From assembly GCF_947488135.1 (NCBI RefSeq), contig NZ_CANKYW010000001.1, positions 1,054,001-1,118,000 of the forward strand: DNA of 64,000 bases, given 5' to 3'. The DNA is from an uncultured Marivita sp. (GTDB lineage Bacteria; Pseudomonadota; Alphaproteobacteria; Rhodobacterales; Rhodobacteraceae). Position numbers and translations under genes: made by a program. Within the stretch, counting starts at the first letter, position 1. The number at the start of each line of letters is the position of its first letter. The notes beneath the pieces were generated by a model. The model had not been told where the DNA came from, searched no databases, and saw only the letters and a program-made list of their open reading frames with translations. This document shows, one piece after another, positions 43,264-53,241 of this stretch.

Positions 43264-43698
43264 CTACGGGTGGCGCGCCTCGGCCATGCTGATGACCAGC
43301 GACGTCAGGATGCAGGCGGTAAACAGGTAGAGGCCCCATGCCGTTTCGATGCGCCCGATGCCGATGCCTTTGACGATGGTGATGTAGAGGGCGATCAGAA
43401 AAATATCCGCCATGGCGAGTTTGCCGACAATTGCGATACCGGGCAGGGTGCTGCGGTCAAGCAGACCGAACTGGACCAGCGCGAGGGCCAGTGTTTTCGC
43501 GTAGGGTGCAAACAGCGCGAAGACCGTCACGATGACGGCAAGAACGATGTCTTCGCCCCAAAGCGCCCGCAGGCCGGTCAATACACTGATTTCACTCAGG
43601 CTGAAAAGCGGCAGAAGCCCGGCCCGCATGAGCGGCGCGGCCCAGGCCACCGGGTAGAGGATGAGCAGTGACAGGTTGATCCACTTGAGCGCGGCCAT
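43264..43698 (-). CDS. PqiA-like membrane protein
   Basis: The 144-residue protein has about four hydrophobic segments. LSLLILYPVAWAAPLMRAGLLPL and GKLAMADIFLIALYITIVKG resemble the paraquat-inducible protein A domain (in which GxWSMxDVF is typical). It lacks the zinc-finger part of full PqiA. It is 3 bp downstream of the next membrane protein gene and forms a small unit with it and alr. Function is unknown; a role in membrane lipid handling would be inferred from PqiA. Confidence 0.7.
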   Translation of the reverse strand: MAALKWINLSLLILYPVAWAAPLMRAGLLPLFSLSEISVLTGLRALWGEDIVLAVIVTVFALFAPYAKTLALALVQFGLLDRSTLPGIAIVGKLAMADIFLIALYITIVKGIGIGRIETAWGLYLFTACILTSLVISMAEARHP

Positions 43699-43701
43699 CG
43701 G

Positions 43702-44082
43702 TCAGAACTTGGTCGCAATCCAGAAGGCCAGAAAGCCAGCAACGCCGACAAGGTGCGCCCAATCGATCCAGCGCCACCGCCGGTCGGGGAACAAGAAGCT
43801 GCTAGCAAAGACGCACGAGGTCACGAAAGGCACCGCCGCACCGCCCTGATGCGTGATGATCGGCACCGCCTGGCGGTAAATCGGATGGCCTTGCAAACCA
43901 AGCGCGGGAGCAAAAGTCGCCGCCACGACCAGGAGGCAGATCATTAATGTGATCGCCGCGGGCACGCGCGCCCATCCGCGCCCCACGATCAGGCGCAGGA
44001 TTGCAAGACCGCCCAGCACTTCGAAATAGACGAAGCGTTGTACGAAGATAAAGGCAAACAGGATCGGCGAGGGTTCGAACAT
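43702..44082 (-). CDS. Hypothetical four-segment membrane protein
   Basis: The 126-residue product shows hydrophobic segments near residues 7-30, 38-60, 80-98 and 105-124, with short loops (GLQGHPIYRQAVPIITHQGG is the longest). I do not recognise a family. It lies between alr (12 bp upstream) and the PqiA-like gene (3 bp downstream) on the same strand, so it belongs to an alr-led operon. No motif suggests an enzymatic role. Confidence 0.65.
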   Translation of the reverse strand: MFEPSPILFAFIFVQRFVYFEVLGGLAILRLIVGRGWARVPAAITLMICLLVVAATFAPALGLQGHPIYRQAVPIITHQGGAAVPFVTSCVFASSFLFPDRRWRWIDWAHLVGVAGFLAFWIATKF

Positions 44083-44094
44083 GGACCGGCCTCC

Positions 44095-45132
44095 TCAGCC
44101 GTCGATATAGCGCCGTTCGTACCGGGACCCAAGCGAGGTGAGAATCTCGTAGCCGATCGTGCCTGCCGCATCGGCCAGAGTGTCGATGGACTGGTGCCGA
44201 CCCAGAAGCTCGACCGTGTCGGGCATGTCCTTGACCGGGCCGACATCGACGCCGATCAGGTCCATCGAGATCCGACCGACGATCTTGCAGCGCGTCTCGC
44301 CTGCCCAGACAAAGGCTTTCGGCCCCATCGCACGGATGATGCCGTCGGCATAGCCTGCGGAAATCGTGGCGATCCGGCTGGACACGCGCGCGACCCAGCT
44401 GTTGCCGTAGCCCACGGATTCGCCTGGGTTCACATCGCGCACCTGAATCACCGGGATCGACAGCGACACCACGGGAAGCGCATCGACGAACGGCAGACCG
44501 CCGTAGAGCCCGATTCCGGGGCGGGTCATGTCAAAATGGTAATCGGCCCCAAGGATGGTGCCGCCCGTCGCCGAAAGCGACCGCGGCGCTTCGATGCCAT
44601 CGGTCATCTGATGGAAGGTCTGAAGCTGAAACGCGTTCATGCCGTGGTTCGGCTCGTCTGCGCAGGCCAGATGGCTCATTACGAGAACCGGTTTCTGGCT
44701 CAGCGCAATCTCGCGGAGGGCGGTCCATTCGGCCGGTTCCATGCCAAGGCGGTTCATGCCCGAGTCAAGCTGAATGCCGAAAGGGTGGCCGGGCAGCGCT
44801 TCGACGTGGCGCAGCATCTGGTCGATGGAGTTGATCATCGGCACCAGGTTGGCGTCGCGCAGAAGCGGGGCGTCGCCCTGCATATGTCCGCCGAAGACAC
44901 AGATCGTGGGGCCGGGGCCAAGCGCCTTGCGAATGGTCACGCCTTCTTCGGCGAGCGCGACGAAAAACGTCCGCGCGCCCGCGTCGGCCAGCGCCTTGGC
45001 GACTTTTCCAGCGCCCAGCCCGTACGCATTGGCCTTGACCACGGCACCGGTTTCACCCGCGTTCATCGCCGCCAGTGCCCGCCAGTTGGCGCAGATTGCA
45101 CCCAGATCAATCGTTAAAACAGACTGTGCCAT
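44095..45132 (-). CDS. alr: Alanine racemase
   Basis: The 345-residue PLP enzyme makes D-alanine for peptidoglycan. The PLP lysine lies in [12 protein letters not shown], the second catalytic Tyr in [11 protein letters not shown], and DSGMNRLG and RPGIGLYGG are conserved. Length is slightly short of the usual 360-370 but complete at both ends. It is 103 bp downstream of dnaB on the same strand, a common alphaproteobacterial order (dnaB-alr). Confidence 0.95.
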   Translation of the reverse strand: MAQSVLTIDLGAICANWRALAAMNAGETGAVVKANAYGLGAGKVAKALADAGARTFFVALAEEGVTIRKALGPGPTICVFGGHMQGDAPLLRDANLVPMINSIDQMLRHVEALPGHPFGIQLDSGMNRLGMEPAEWTALREIALSQKPVLVMSHLACADEPNHGMNAFQLQTFHQMTDGIEAPRSLSATGGTILGADYHFDMTRPGIGLYGGLPFVDALPVVSLSIPVIQVRDVNPGESVGYGNSWVARVSSRIATISAGYADGIIRAMGPKAFVWAGETRCKIVGRISMDLIGVDVGPVKDMPDTVELLGRHQSIDTLADAAGTIGYEILTSLGSRYERRYIDG

Positions 45133-45235
45133 GCGCGGTGTTTGTGCATCTCTGTGCGTTGGGTCAACCCGGAAAAAGTGCCCGAGATGCTTTGCGGTGG
45201 AGTTGGGGTAAAGACGGAGCCGATCAGGCCGTGTT

Positions 45236-46726
45236 CTAGATGTCGTCGGCGCCCTGTTGCCACGGCTTGATGAGGTTGCCGAAGCGGGTGAAGCGGCCTT
45301 CGAAGCTAAGCTCTACCGTACCGATGGGACCGTGGCGCTGTTTGCCGATGATGACCTCGGCGCGGCCGTGCAGACGCTCCATTTCCTCTTGCCAGGCGGC
45401 CATCTTTTCAAGCTCGTGATCGCCGGGTTTTTCGCGTTCCTTGTAGTATTCCTCGCGGAACACGAACATCACCACGTCGGCGTCCTGTTCGATCGAGCCG
45501 GATTCGCGAAGGTCCGACAGCTGCGGGCGCTTGTCCTCGCGGCTTTCGACCTGACGCGAGAGCTGCGACAGGGCGATCACCGGGATGTCGAGTTCCTTGG
45601 CAATCGCCTTGAGACCTTGCGTGATTTCAGACACTTCGTTCACGCGGCTGTCTTTCGCGGTCGCGGGGCGGACAAGCTGGAGATAGTCCACGATCAGCAC
45701 GTCGAGCCCGTGCGTCCGCTTCAACCTGCGCGCGCGGGCGGCCAATTGACTGATCGGCAGGGCGGGCGTGTCGTCGATGTAAAGCGGGCAGGCTTCGAGC
45801 GATTTGGCCGCGTCCACGAAGCGGCGGAATTCGGTTTCCGTCATGTCGCCGCGGCGGATCTGTTCCGACGGCACTTCGGCCGCTTCTGACAAGATCCGCG
45901 CGGCCAACTGCTCGGCGCTCATTTCAAGAGAGTAGAAGCCAACCACGCCGCCTTCGACTGTGCCTTCGGTGCCATCGGGGCGGGTGCCCTTGCGATAGGC
46001 CTTGGCGATGTTGAAGGCGACGTTGGTCGCCAGAGAGGTTTTGCCCATCGACGGGCGGCCGGCGAGGATCAGGAGGTCGGATTTGTGCAACCCGCCCAGC
46101 TTTCGATCCATATCCACCAACCCGGTCGAGATCCCGGCAAGCCCGCCTTCGCGCTGATAGGCGGCGTTGGCGACATTGACTGCGTCGGTTACGGCCTTGA
46201 GAAAGCTTTGAAATCCGCTTTCGCTGCGGCCCTGTTCGGCGAGCTTGTAAAGCGCCTGTTCGGCCTCGACGATCTGTTCGCGCGGTTCCGACGCGACATC
46301 GACCTTTGCGGCCTTGGAGCTGATGTCCCGGCCCAGGGCGATCAGGTCGCGGCGGACGGCCAGATCGTAGATCATCTGCGCATAGTCGCGCACGGCAAAG
46401 GAGCTGATCGCGGCACCGGCGAGGCGGGCAAGATAAGCGGGGCCGCCGAGTTCTTTCAGTCCCTCGTCATCCTCCATGAACGCTTTGAGCGTCACCGGAG
46501 AGGCGAGGTTGTTCTTGGCGATGCGCGCCGAGGCGATATCGTAGATGCGGGCGTGCACGGGATCGTAAAAATGCTGCGGTCCGATGATCGACGCGACGCG
46601 GTCGAACACGTCATTGTTGGTCAGGATGGCGCCCAGAAGCTGCTGCTCTGCCTCGATGGAGTGCGGCATGGTTTCGGGGTTCTGGATCTCGGCTCCGGTC
46701 GGATTGAAAGTCGTGATCTCGTTCAT
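45236..46726 (-). CDS. dnaB: Replicative DNA helicase
   Basis: The 496-residue helicase has the N-terminal DnaB domain ([18 protein letters not shown]), Walker [15 protein letters not shown], the Walker B region [12 protein letters not shown] and the C-terminal [33 protein letters not shown] block, with [17 protein letters not shown] at the end. It unwinds DNA at the replication fork. No intein is present. The ATG has GGGGGGA upstream. Divergent from the von Willebrand protein with a 265-bp gap in which no gene is visible. Confidence 0.97.
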   Translation of the reverse strand: MNEITTFNPTGAEIQNPETMPHSIEAEQQLLGAILTNNDVFDRVASIIGPQHFYDPVHARIYDIASARIAKNNLASPVTLKAFMEDDEGLKELGGPAYLARLAGAAISSFAVRDYAQMIYDLAVRRDLIALGRDISSKAAKVDVASEPREQIVEAEQALYKLAEQGRSESGFQSFLKAVTDAVNVANAAYQREGGLAGISTGLVDMDRKLGGLHKSDLLILAGRPSMGKTSLATNVAFNIAKAYRKGTRPDGTEGTVEGGVVGFYSLEMSAEQLAARILSEAAEVPSEQIRRGDMTETEFRRFVDAAKSLEACPLYIDDTPALPISQLAARARRLKRTHGLDVLIVDYLQLVRPATAKDSRVNEVSEITQGLKAIAKELDIPVIALSQLSRQVESREDKRPQLSDLRESGSIEQDADVVMFVFREEYYKEREKPGDHELEKMAAWQEEMERLHGRAEVIIGKQRHGPIGTVELSFEGRFTRFGNLIKPWQQGADDI

Positions 46727-46991
46727 TTTGTCCCCCCGGCAATTCCCGGCACCGAGGTAGCGATATGTCCGGCAAAGGGCAAAATGTATATCCTGTGGAA
46801 AAGCTGTGTGCGGAGTGGTATCGCCCTATCTTGCGCGATGAAGGGTCGCTTCGTCAATATCTGGTAATTTGAGCGACTCGCTGTGGCGCAGCCGACACGC
46901 GGCAAGATGCCGGTTTCACCTGCGACGTTTCGTTTACAGCCGGGGGCGGTGCGTGCGAACGTAAGGTCAACTTTGGAAAGGGGCGCGTGTC

Positions 46992-47711
46992 ATGAAAGCG
47001 ATTCTGAACGCTCTGGTTGCTTTGGGTCTGGGTGTGGCGCCCGCGCAGGCGCAACAGACCTGCACGCGCGATGCGATGGTGGTTTTCGACGGCTCGGGCT
47101 CGATGGCGGAAATGGGGTACAACCTGATGGATGAGCCGCGCATCTTCGACGCCCGGCGCGCGGTCCGCACGGTGATGCCGCAGGTGGCGCCCGCCCGGCG
47201 GATCGGATTGGTGACCTATGGCTTCGGGAGCCGGGAAAGCTGTGCCAGCGTCGTCGTGCGATTCGCGCCCCAGCCGGACGCGGCGGGTCGGATCATCTCC
47301 GAGATCGACCGATTGCAGCCAGCGGGCGAAACACCCTTGACCGAGGCGATCCTGGCGGCCGCGCAGGTGCTGGAGTACGAGACCAAGCCCGGCGAGATTG
47401 TTCTGGTGACGGATGGCAAGGAAACTTGTGGCGGGTCGCCCTGCCAGTTGGCTGCCGATCTGGCCGCCGGGGCGGACCTGACGGTGCATGTGATCGGGTT
47501 CCGCGTGCGCGGCGAGCATTTCGCCTGGCCCGACCAGCCGCAGGACGACATGGTAGAGCCGGTGGCGCGCTGCCTCGCGGATCGGACGGGCGGTCTGTAT
47601 GTGCAGGCCGAAACGCTCGATGATCTGATCGGCGCGTTGCGGCAGACCCTGGGGTGTCAGATCCTGAGCGAGGTTACGTCCGGGCGTCCTGCCACGCGCG
47701 GGGTGCTTTGA
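46992..47711 (+). CDS. Secreted von Willebrand factor A domain protein
   Basis: The 239-residue product begins with a signal peptide ([20 protein letters not shown]). A VWA domain follows with the MIDAS motif [11 protein letters not shown], a Thr in GETPLTEAI and an Asp in [10 protein letters not shown]. Four to five cysteines, including ETCGGSPC, suggest disulfides. It probably binds a partner protein in the periplasm in a metal-dependent way; the partner is unknown. AAAGGGG lies before the ATG. Its last 38 bases overlap the pyrE end on the other strand. Confidence 0.85.
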   Translation: MKAILNALVALGLGVAPAQAQQTCTRDAMVVFDGSGSMAEMGYNLMDEPRIFDARRAVRTVMPQVAPARRIGLVTYGFGSRESCASVVVRFAPQPDAAGRIISEIDRLQPAGETPLTEAILAAAQVLEYETKPGEIVLVTDGKETCGGSPCQLAADLAAGADLTVHVIGFRVRGEHFAWPDQPQDDMVEPVARCLADRTGGLYVQAETLDDLIGALRQTLGCQILSEVTSGRPATRGVL

Positions 47712-48348
47712 GGAAGGCCTCGACTTCGGTCAGGGTCGCGTCGTCGAACGCGCCTTGCGCGCGGGCTTCGGCCAGAACGTCCCACCAGGTGCAGAGGTGG
47801 TGCAGTTGTACGCCATGATCGCCCAACGTCTTCGTCGTTTCCGGGAAGATGTCGTAGTAGAAGATCACCGCCGTGTGCACGCAGGTTGCCCCGGTTTCGC
47901 GGATCGCGTCCACGAAGCTGAGCTTCGATCCGCCATCGGTGGTCAGGTCCTCGACCAGCAGCACGCGCTGGCCTTCGGTCATCGCGCCCTCGATACGGGC
48001 GTTGCGACCATAACCTTTGGGCTTCTTGCGAACATAGGTCATCGGCAAGGCCATGCGTTCGGCCACGAGTGCTGCAAAGGGGATGCCGGCGGTTTCGCCG
48101 CCCGCGATGTTGTCGAACGCCTCGAACCCCGCGTTGCGCATGACGGTCACGGTCAGGAAATCCATCAGGGTAGACCGGATGCGCGGGAACGAGATCAACT
48201 TGCGGCAGTCGATATATGTGGCCGAGGGCAGGCCGGAGGCTAGGATGTACGGATCCTCGGGCCGGAAGTTCACCGCGCCGATTTCCAGCAGCATCCGCGC
48301 GGTCAGGCGGGCGATTTCCTCGGATGTGGGATAGGAGGTGGGGATCAT
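47674..48348 (-). CDS. pyrE: Orotate phosphoribosyltransferase
   Basis: The 224-residue enzyme makes OMP from orotate and PRPP. The PRPP motif [14 protein letters not shown] is intact, and [17 protein letters not shown] provides the flexible-loop lysines. The C-terminal part with [17 protein letters not shown] is typical of the alphaproteobacterial form. It overlaps the VWA gene tail to tail by 38 bp. pyrC lies about 600 bp upstream on the same strand, with a DUF2267 gene between. Confidence 0.95.
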   Translation of the reverse strand: MIPTSYPTSEEIARLTARMLLEIGAVNFRPEDPYILASGLPSATYIDCRKLISFPRIRSTLMDFLTVTVMRNAGFEAFDNIAGGETAGIPFAALVAERMALPMTYVRKKPKGYGRNARIEGAMTEGQRVLLVEDLTTDGGSKLSFVDAIRETGATCVHTAVIFYYDIFPETTKTLGDHGVQLHHLCTWWDVLAEARAQGAFDDATLTEVEAFLKAPRAWQDART

Positions 48349-48469
48349 GGCGCGGCTCCTTGGCAGGGTTGCGCCGCTCTAGCGGGTTTTGCCGCAGAGG
48401 AAAAGACCGGGGAATGTGCGCGGCGCGCCTGTGCGATGTTCTGGGAAACAGCCTTTAGTCTCGGCGCGG

Positions 48470-48922
48470 TCAAACGATGCGCGGCTGTAGCTCTGCCGGA
48501 TCGACGTTCGGGACATCCCAGAAGTCTCGCGCGGGTGGCGGCAATTCTGCAAGCACTCGTTCAAAGTCACGTGCATTGACGGCCCGCCGCACGGCGAATG
48601 CCGTTGCTTCGATGGCGTTTTCCGGTGTCAGGTTGTGGTGCGGGCGGATCGCCTTGACCTCGGCGATCAGGGTCGCGCGGTTGGCAAAGGGCAGGGGATC
48701 GCGGCGCACGTCCCAGTCGTGGACGAAGATCGCGCGCGGAACGCTGGGCAGGATGCTGGCGAAGGCCAGCCCTTCTGCCGCCGTCAGCCGTGCGCGAAAC
48801 ACTTGGAACACCGCGTCGATGGCGGTGTAGGCCATGTTGTCGGACACCAGATCCATCCGGTCTTTCGCATCATCGAGAAACGCGCGCCATTCGCGGCTGG
48901 CATGGCGATATGTCCACGGCAT
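48470..48922 (-). CDS. DUF2267 family protein
   Basis: The 150-residue protein starts MPWTYRHASREWRAFLDDAKDRM and contains MAYTAIDAVFQVFRARLTAAEGLAFASILPSVPRAIFV, the DUF2267 pattern of paired helices. The family function is unknown. A GTG two codons earlier is an alternative start; neither has a clear ribosome site. It follows pyrC by 20 bp and may be expressed through from it. The short length is normal. Confidence 0.85.
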   Translation of the reverse strand: MPWTYRHASREWRAFLDDAKDRMDLVSDNMAYTAIDAVFQVFRARLTAAEGLAFASILPSVPRAIFVHDWDVRRDPLPFANRATLIAEVKAIRPHHNLTPENAIEATAFAVRRAVNARDFERVLAELPPPARDFWDVPNVDPAELQPRIV

Positions 48923-48942
48923 CGGCACGGCGCGGGGTGGGC

Positions 48943-49983
48943 TCAGTCCTCGACCCGCCAGTGCAGCGGCATCAACGGGTCGAACACGGTGACCGGTCCG
49001 TCCTCGGTGTCGATCCGGTCGGGATAGGTGACGGGATCGCCCTTGGTCAGGGTGATCTTGCCGTCATTCACCGGCAGGCCGTAGAATTTCGGTCCATTCA
49101 AGCTGGTGAAGGCCTCGAGCCTTTGTAATGCGTCCTCTTGCTCGAACACCTCGGCGAGGATCGACAGCGTGTTGGTCGCGGTGAAGCACCCGGCACAGCC
49201 GCAGGGCAGCAGCTTGTTCGCGTCGGTGTGGGGCGCGCTGTCGGTGCCAAGAAAGAAGGTCGGATCGCCGCTGGTCGCGGCACGGCGCAGGGCAAGGCGA
49301 TGTTCCTCGCGCTTGGCCACGGGAAGGCAATAGTAATGCGGCTTGATCCCCCCGGCGAGGATGTGGTTGCGATTGATGACAAGGTGATGCGTGGTGATCG
49401 TCGCGCCAAGGTCGGGCCCACCTTCAGAGGCGTATTCGACGCCCTGCATTGTGGTGATATGTTCCATCACCACGCGCAGTCCGGGCGTGGCCCGGCGGAT
49501 CGGATCGAGCACGCGTTCGATGAACACCGCCTCGCGGTCGAAAATGTCGATCTCGCTGTCCGTGACCTCACCGTGGACGCATAGGGGGCAGCCGATCTCG
49601 GCCATGCGCTCGAGCACCGGGCGCACCTTGTCGAAATCACGCACGCCGCTGGCCGAGTTGGTCGTGGCCCCGGCAGGATAAAGCTTGACCGCCGTGATCA
49701 GCCCGTCCTCATGCGCCCGTGCCAGATCGTCTGGATCGGTGTCTTCGGTCAGATAAAGCGTCATCAGCGGGGTGAAACCCGACCCTTCGGGCAGGGCGGC
49801 CAGGATACGGTCGCGATAGGCGGCGGCATCGGCGCCCGTGACCACCGGAGGCACGAGGTTTGGCATGATGATCGCACGGGCGAAATGGCGCGCGGTTTCG
49901 GGGGCCACGGCACGCAGCATTGCGCCATCGCGCAGGTGCAGGTGCCAGTCGTCAGGAGTGCTGAGCGTGATCGTATCGGTCAT
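48943..49983 (-). CDS. pyrC: Dihydroorotase
   Basis: The 346-residue class II dihydroorotase closes the ring of carbamoyl aspartate. Zinc ligands and substrate residues are visible: [13 protein letters not shown], the carboxylated Lys in [30 protein letters not shown] and [10 protein letters not shown]. The end [17 protein letters not shown] is standard. It begins the pyrC-DUF2267-pyrE group. ATG at 49983, directly after the 32-bp gap from the next gene. Confidence 0.96.
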   Translation of the reverse strand: MTDTITLSTPDDWHLHLRDGAMLRAVAPETARHFARAIIMPNLVPPVVTGADAAAYRDRILAALPEGSGFTPLMTLYLTEDTDPDDLARAHEDGLITAVKLYPAGATTNSASGVRDFDKVRPVLERMAEIGCPLCVHGEVTDSEIDIFDREAVFIERVLDPIRRATPGLRVVMEHITTMQGVEYASEGGPDLGATITTHHLVINRNHILAGGIKPHYYCLPVAKREEHRLALRRAATSGDPTFFLGTDSAPHTDANKLLPCGCAGCFTATNTLSILAEVFEQEDALQRLEAFTSLNGPKFYGLPVNDGKITLTKGDPVTYPDRIDTEDGPVTVFDPLMPLHWRVED

Positions 49984-50015
49984 GCCCGGCGCGTAGCACG
50001 CGCGCCGAGTCGGCG

Positions 50016-50966
50016 CTAGTCTTCGTCCTCGTCCCCGCTGTCATCGCGGGACGACCGAATTGCCTTGAGCTTGCGCCGGTAGCGGGGGCCGCCGAAGTTT
50101 TCGACGATATGGGCGCAGACCGCTTCGGCCAAGAACTCGCGCTCCTGTTTTTCCACGACACCAAAGAGTTTCTTGCAGTAGGCCGCGTGATCGCGACGTT
50201 TGCGATAAAGCTGTGCGAAGGTTGCCGCGTCCAGCGTGCCTTGCGCCGCATGATGGACCAGCGGTTCGAGCACCTCCATCGCCGCCAGATGCGACTGCAT
50301 CCCGCCACCCAGATGCCGCGCCCGAAAGCGCGTGTTTCCGGAGCGTTCGAACAACGCGGCGTGCATTGCGTCAAGGGTCTCGTTCGGGTCGTAGACGATG
50401 TAGGCGGCCTTCGCCGCTTCGAGCATGTCCGGCGCAAAGCCGTAGCGATCGGTGAAATCGGTTTTGCGCATGTGAAGAAAGCGGTCGTCCCACTCTGTCA
50501 CGCGCGGATCGAGCGTCGCCTGCGGTTCGAGCGCGACAACCGTGGCCCCCGGCGCGGCGACGGAAAATGCGCAGGCGGCATATCCGCAAGGGCCGGCGCC
50601 ATAAAAGATCACCTGATCGAAATCTTCGAAGAACCCGTCATCGGTCATCTGATCGAAAAAGCCATAGACCTCTCCGGCGCGGAACCAGGTATCGCGATTG
50701 CTGATGACGGTAAGACAGGACCAATCATGCGCGCGGGCGATGTCGAACCCGGCGGGGCGCGCGTGATCCGAAAGCGCCTGGATCGCCGGGAGCGATTCAA
50801 AGCTGACCAGCAGCGTGTCGCCCTTTTCGATGAAGGCGGCGTTGTGGTGTTTGTCCAACGGCTCGAAGAACCCGAACGTCTCGCCGAGTTCTTTGATTTC
50901 CTGAATCCACTGCGCCGGACGAAGGTCGGTCAGGGTTACTGTATATGGCTCGAGGCCGTCCTGCAT
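50016..50966 (-). CDS. Roseobacter-type hypothetical protein, possible Rossmann or hydrolase fold
   Basis: The 316-residue product starts [21 protein letters not shown] central segment [38 protein letters not shown] has the look of a nucleotide- or nucleophile-elbow strand-turn-helix. Homologues in roseobacters are sometimes labelled phosphoadenosine phosphosulfate reductase, but the CysH signature is absent, so I do not adopt that name. The C terminus is Lys/Arg-rich followed by an acidic tail. I chose the ATG at 50966, ten bases after GAGGA; an ATG three codons earlier has poor spacing. Confidence 0.65.
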   Translation of the reverse strand: MQDGLEPYTVTLTDLRPAQWIQEIKELGETFGFFEPLDKHHNAAFIEKGDTLLVSFESLPAIQALSDHARPAGFDIARAHDWSCLTVISNRDTWFRAGEVYGFFDQMTDDGFFEDFDQVIFYGAGPCGYAACAFSVAAPGATVVALEPQATLDPRVTEWDDRFLHMRKTDFTDRYGFAPDMLEAAKAAYIVYDPNETLDAMHAALFERSGNTRFRARHLGGGMQSHLAAMEVLEPLVHHAAQGTLDAATFAQLYRKRRDHAAYCKKLFGVVEKQEREFLAEAVCAHIVENFGGPRYRRKLKAIRSSRDDSGDEDED

Positions 50967-51066
50967 GATCCACATGTCCTCATTACATCGCGCCCGTGCC
51001 GGGTCTTTGTTTGACGTAAGGGTTAATCGGGGATTTGGGCAGAATTGAGCCGAAATGCAGGGGAGT

Positions 51067-52122
51067 CTATGAAGTTCCGGCGTCCCGGTCGGACACCCGT
51101 TGCGCCATTTTCGTGAGCAGTTCCGCACCCTTGGCCGGAATCGGTTGTGAGGGCGGCGTCATCAGAAGGCGACCGTACAGATCGCGAAACCGATCTTCCT
51201 GCAACAATGTATCAAACCGGTCCTTGCGCCAGGTCACGGCCTGCGCGTGCAGCTCCGCCAATACCGGGTCGGAGCCCAAAGCGTCGCGGATCGGCTGCGC
51301 CCGATCCCAAAGCGGGACGACTGTCTTGTCCTCATCAATGTTCAGGTTGCGCTCGACCCAGTAGTCGAGACCCAGAGCATCCTCACTGTGCACGGCGCGG
51401 CCCCGGTCGGATTTGAGCACGTAGCTTTCGACCGATCCCAATGGATAATGGTTAAGCTGCACCAGCCCGTGCTGCGGCACGCGGTAGTCCGAAAAAATCC
51501 GGCCATCGGCCGTCTCCGGGGGCAGCGCGCGCCCCGATCCGTCATACCAGCGCGCCTCTGACAGACGCTCTTCGACCGGGTTGCGGGGGCGGTGAACTCC
51601 GAGGTTCCGGTAGGTTTTATCGTTCCGGTAGAGTGTCTTGAACATCGACGCCCGCCACGGCCAGGGCATCGGATGTGGCGACGCGGCGGTGAACTGCACC
51701 GGTATGGGCCGATCCTCGTATGCGACCACGCCCGCATTGCCGAAATTGCGCCAGGTCAGTGTGACCGCGGTGGCCTCGGAAAGCGCTTCGATCAACGCGG
51801 GAAGGGTCCGGTCGCCGACATGCACGTTGACGAATTCATCGATGTCCAACGTGATCAGCCAGTCGGCCCGTTTGACTGCCCCCGTCCGGTTGGCGCGCTT
51901 CAACCCGCTGAACTGGATCCCGCCCTTGCCGTAGGGCGGCGCGTTGCGCAGGTGGGTCAGCCAGCCCATCGCCTCGAGCCGGTCGAGCAGGGTGTCGGTG
52001 CCATCCTCGCATTCATTCGACATGACCACGAAATCGGTCACACCCACGCTGCGATGCCAAGCCAGCCAATCCAGCAGGAACGCCGCCTCGTTGCGGACAC
52101 ACAGAACGGCGGTGATGGACAC
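51067..52122 (-). CDS. Glycosyltransferase family 2-like protein
   Basis: The 351-residue protein starts at a GTG and begins MSITAVLCVRNEAAFLLDWL, the nucleotide-sugar binding start of GT-A enzymes. VVMSNECEDGTDTLLDRLEAMG and the metal motif ITLDIDEFVNV follow. This form (sometimes called Glyco_tranf_2_4) is common near polysaccharide genes, but here it is solitary. Acceptor and sugar unknown. It ends 100 bp from the start of the upstream-reading hypothetical gene. Confidence 0.85.
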   Translation of the reverse strand: MSITAVLCVRNEAAFLLDWLAWHRSVGVTDFVVMSNECEDGTDTLLDRLEAMGWLTHLRNAPPYGKGGIQFSGLKRANRTGAVKRADWLITLDIDEFVNVHVGDRTLPALIEALSEATAVTLTWRNFGNAGVVAYEDRPIPVQFTAASPHPMPWPWRASMFKTLYRNDKTYRNLGVHRPRNPVEERLSEARWYDGSGRALPPETADGRIFSDYRVPQHGLVQLNHYPLGSVESYVLKSDRGRAVHSEDALGLDYWVERNLNIDEDKTVVPLWDRAQPIRDALGSDPVLAELHAQAVTWRKDRFDTLLQEDRFRDLYGRLLMTPPSQPIPAKGAELLTKMAQRVSDRDAGTS

Positions 52123-52271
52123 GGGAACGGGCGCCTCGGCTGAGGAAAATCAACGCGGTAACTGTGTCAGGTCGCGCCTTTCGCGTCAATTCAGGCCGGA
52201 CTTGCGACCTTGGCGCTATTGACCTTGGGGGCACCCACAGGGCAGCAAGGCCTGTGACAGAGGAGCACCCC

Positions 52272-53180
52272 ATGCAGACACCCGACAGTATCGACGCCGT
52301 CCAATCCATGCTTGCCGACACCGGCTACGTTTGCGGACGGGCGCTCGCCACCGTGGTGTTCCTGTCTCTGAAGCTTGGCCGCCCGCTTTTTCTTGAAGGC
52401 GAAGCGGGGGTCGGCAAGACCGAGATCGCCAAGGCGCTTGCGGCCTCACTGGGCCGCAAGCTGATCCGCCTGCAATGCTACGAGGGTCTTGATGCCTCGA
52501 GCGCCGTCTACGAATGGAACTTCCCGGCGCAGATGATCGCCATTCGCACCGCCGAGGCGTCGGGCAATGCCGACCGCGAGATGCTGCAACGCGAGTTGTT
52601 CAGCCCGGATTTCCTTGTCGAACGTCCCTTGCTTGAAGCGATGCGTCCCGACGAGAACGGCCCGCCGGTTCTGCTCATCGACGAACTGGACCGCACGGAT
52701 GAGCCCTTCGAGGCGTTCCTGCTTGAAGCCCTGTCGGATTTTCAGGTGACGATCCCGGAACTCGGCACCATCAAAGCGCCCGAGCCGCCCATCGTGATCC
52801 TCACCTCGAACCGCACGCGCGAGGTGCATGACGCGCTCAAGCGCCGGTGCCTCTATCACTGGGTCGATTACCCGGACTTCGAGCGCGAGCTGGAAATACT
52901 GCACGCCCGCGCCCCAGAGGCTGCCGAAACCCTCAGCCGCGAGATCGTGGCCTTCGTCCAGCGCCTGCGCACCGAGGACATCTTCAAGAAACCGGGTGTG
53001 GCCGAAACCATCGATTGGGCCAAATGCCTGTTGGCGCTCGATGTCATTGACCTGTCGCCCGAGGTCATCAGCGACACGCTGGGCGCGATCCTGAAATACC
53101 AGGACGACATTCAGAAGCTGCAAGGCTCCGAGGCCAAGCGCCTTCTGGACGAAGCCAAGGCGTCGCTTGAACCGGCATGA
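52272..53180 (+). CDS. MoxR family AAA+ ATPase (CoxD-like)
   Basis: The 302-residue ATPase has Walker A LFLEGEAGVGKTEIAKAL, Walker B VLLIDELDRTDEPFEAFLLEAL and sensor segment ILTSNRTREVHDALKRRCLYHW. MoxR ATPases work with VWA proteins as metal- or cofactor-insertion chaperones; CoxD with CoxE matures molybdenum CO dehydrogenase. No cox structural genes are visible here, so the client is unknown. GAGGAG precedes the ATG. The CoxE-like gene follows by 61 bp and is surely its partner. Confidence 0.93.
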   Translation: MQTPDSIDAVQSMLADTGYVCGRALATVVFLSLKLGRPLFLEGEAGVGKTEIAKALAASLGRKLIRLQCYEGLDASSAVYEWNFPAQMIAIRTAEASGNADREMLQRELFSPDFLVERPLLEAMRPDENGPPVLLIDELDRTDEPFEAFLLEALSDFQVTIPELGTIKAPEPPIVILTSNRTREVHDALKRRCLYHWVDYPDFERELEILHARAPEAAETLSREIVAFVQRLRTEDIFKKPGVAETIDWAKCLLALDVIDLSPEVISDTLGAILKYQDDIQKLQGSEAKRLLDEAKASLEPA

Positions 53181-53202
53181 TCTTCCTCTTGTTACAAACG
53201 CT

Positions 53203-53230
53203 CGAGGAGGTCTGGAGGCAGAGCCTCCAG
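53203..53230 (+). promoter_or_regulatory. Hairpin between Shine-Dalgarno and start of coxE-like gene
   Basis: GAGGAGG at about 53204-53210 is an excellent ribosome site but lies over 30 nt before the ATG at 53242. Between them is a perfect 8-bp hairpin CTGGAGGC/GCCTCCAG (53212-53219 with 53223-53230, loop AGA). When folded it would bring the ribosome site to an effective distance of about 12 nt. The stem itself also contains GGAGG. Confidence 0.5.
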
Positions 53231-53241
53231 TCGGCCCTTTA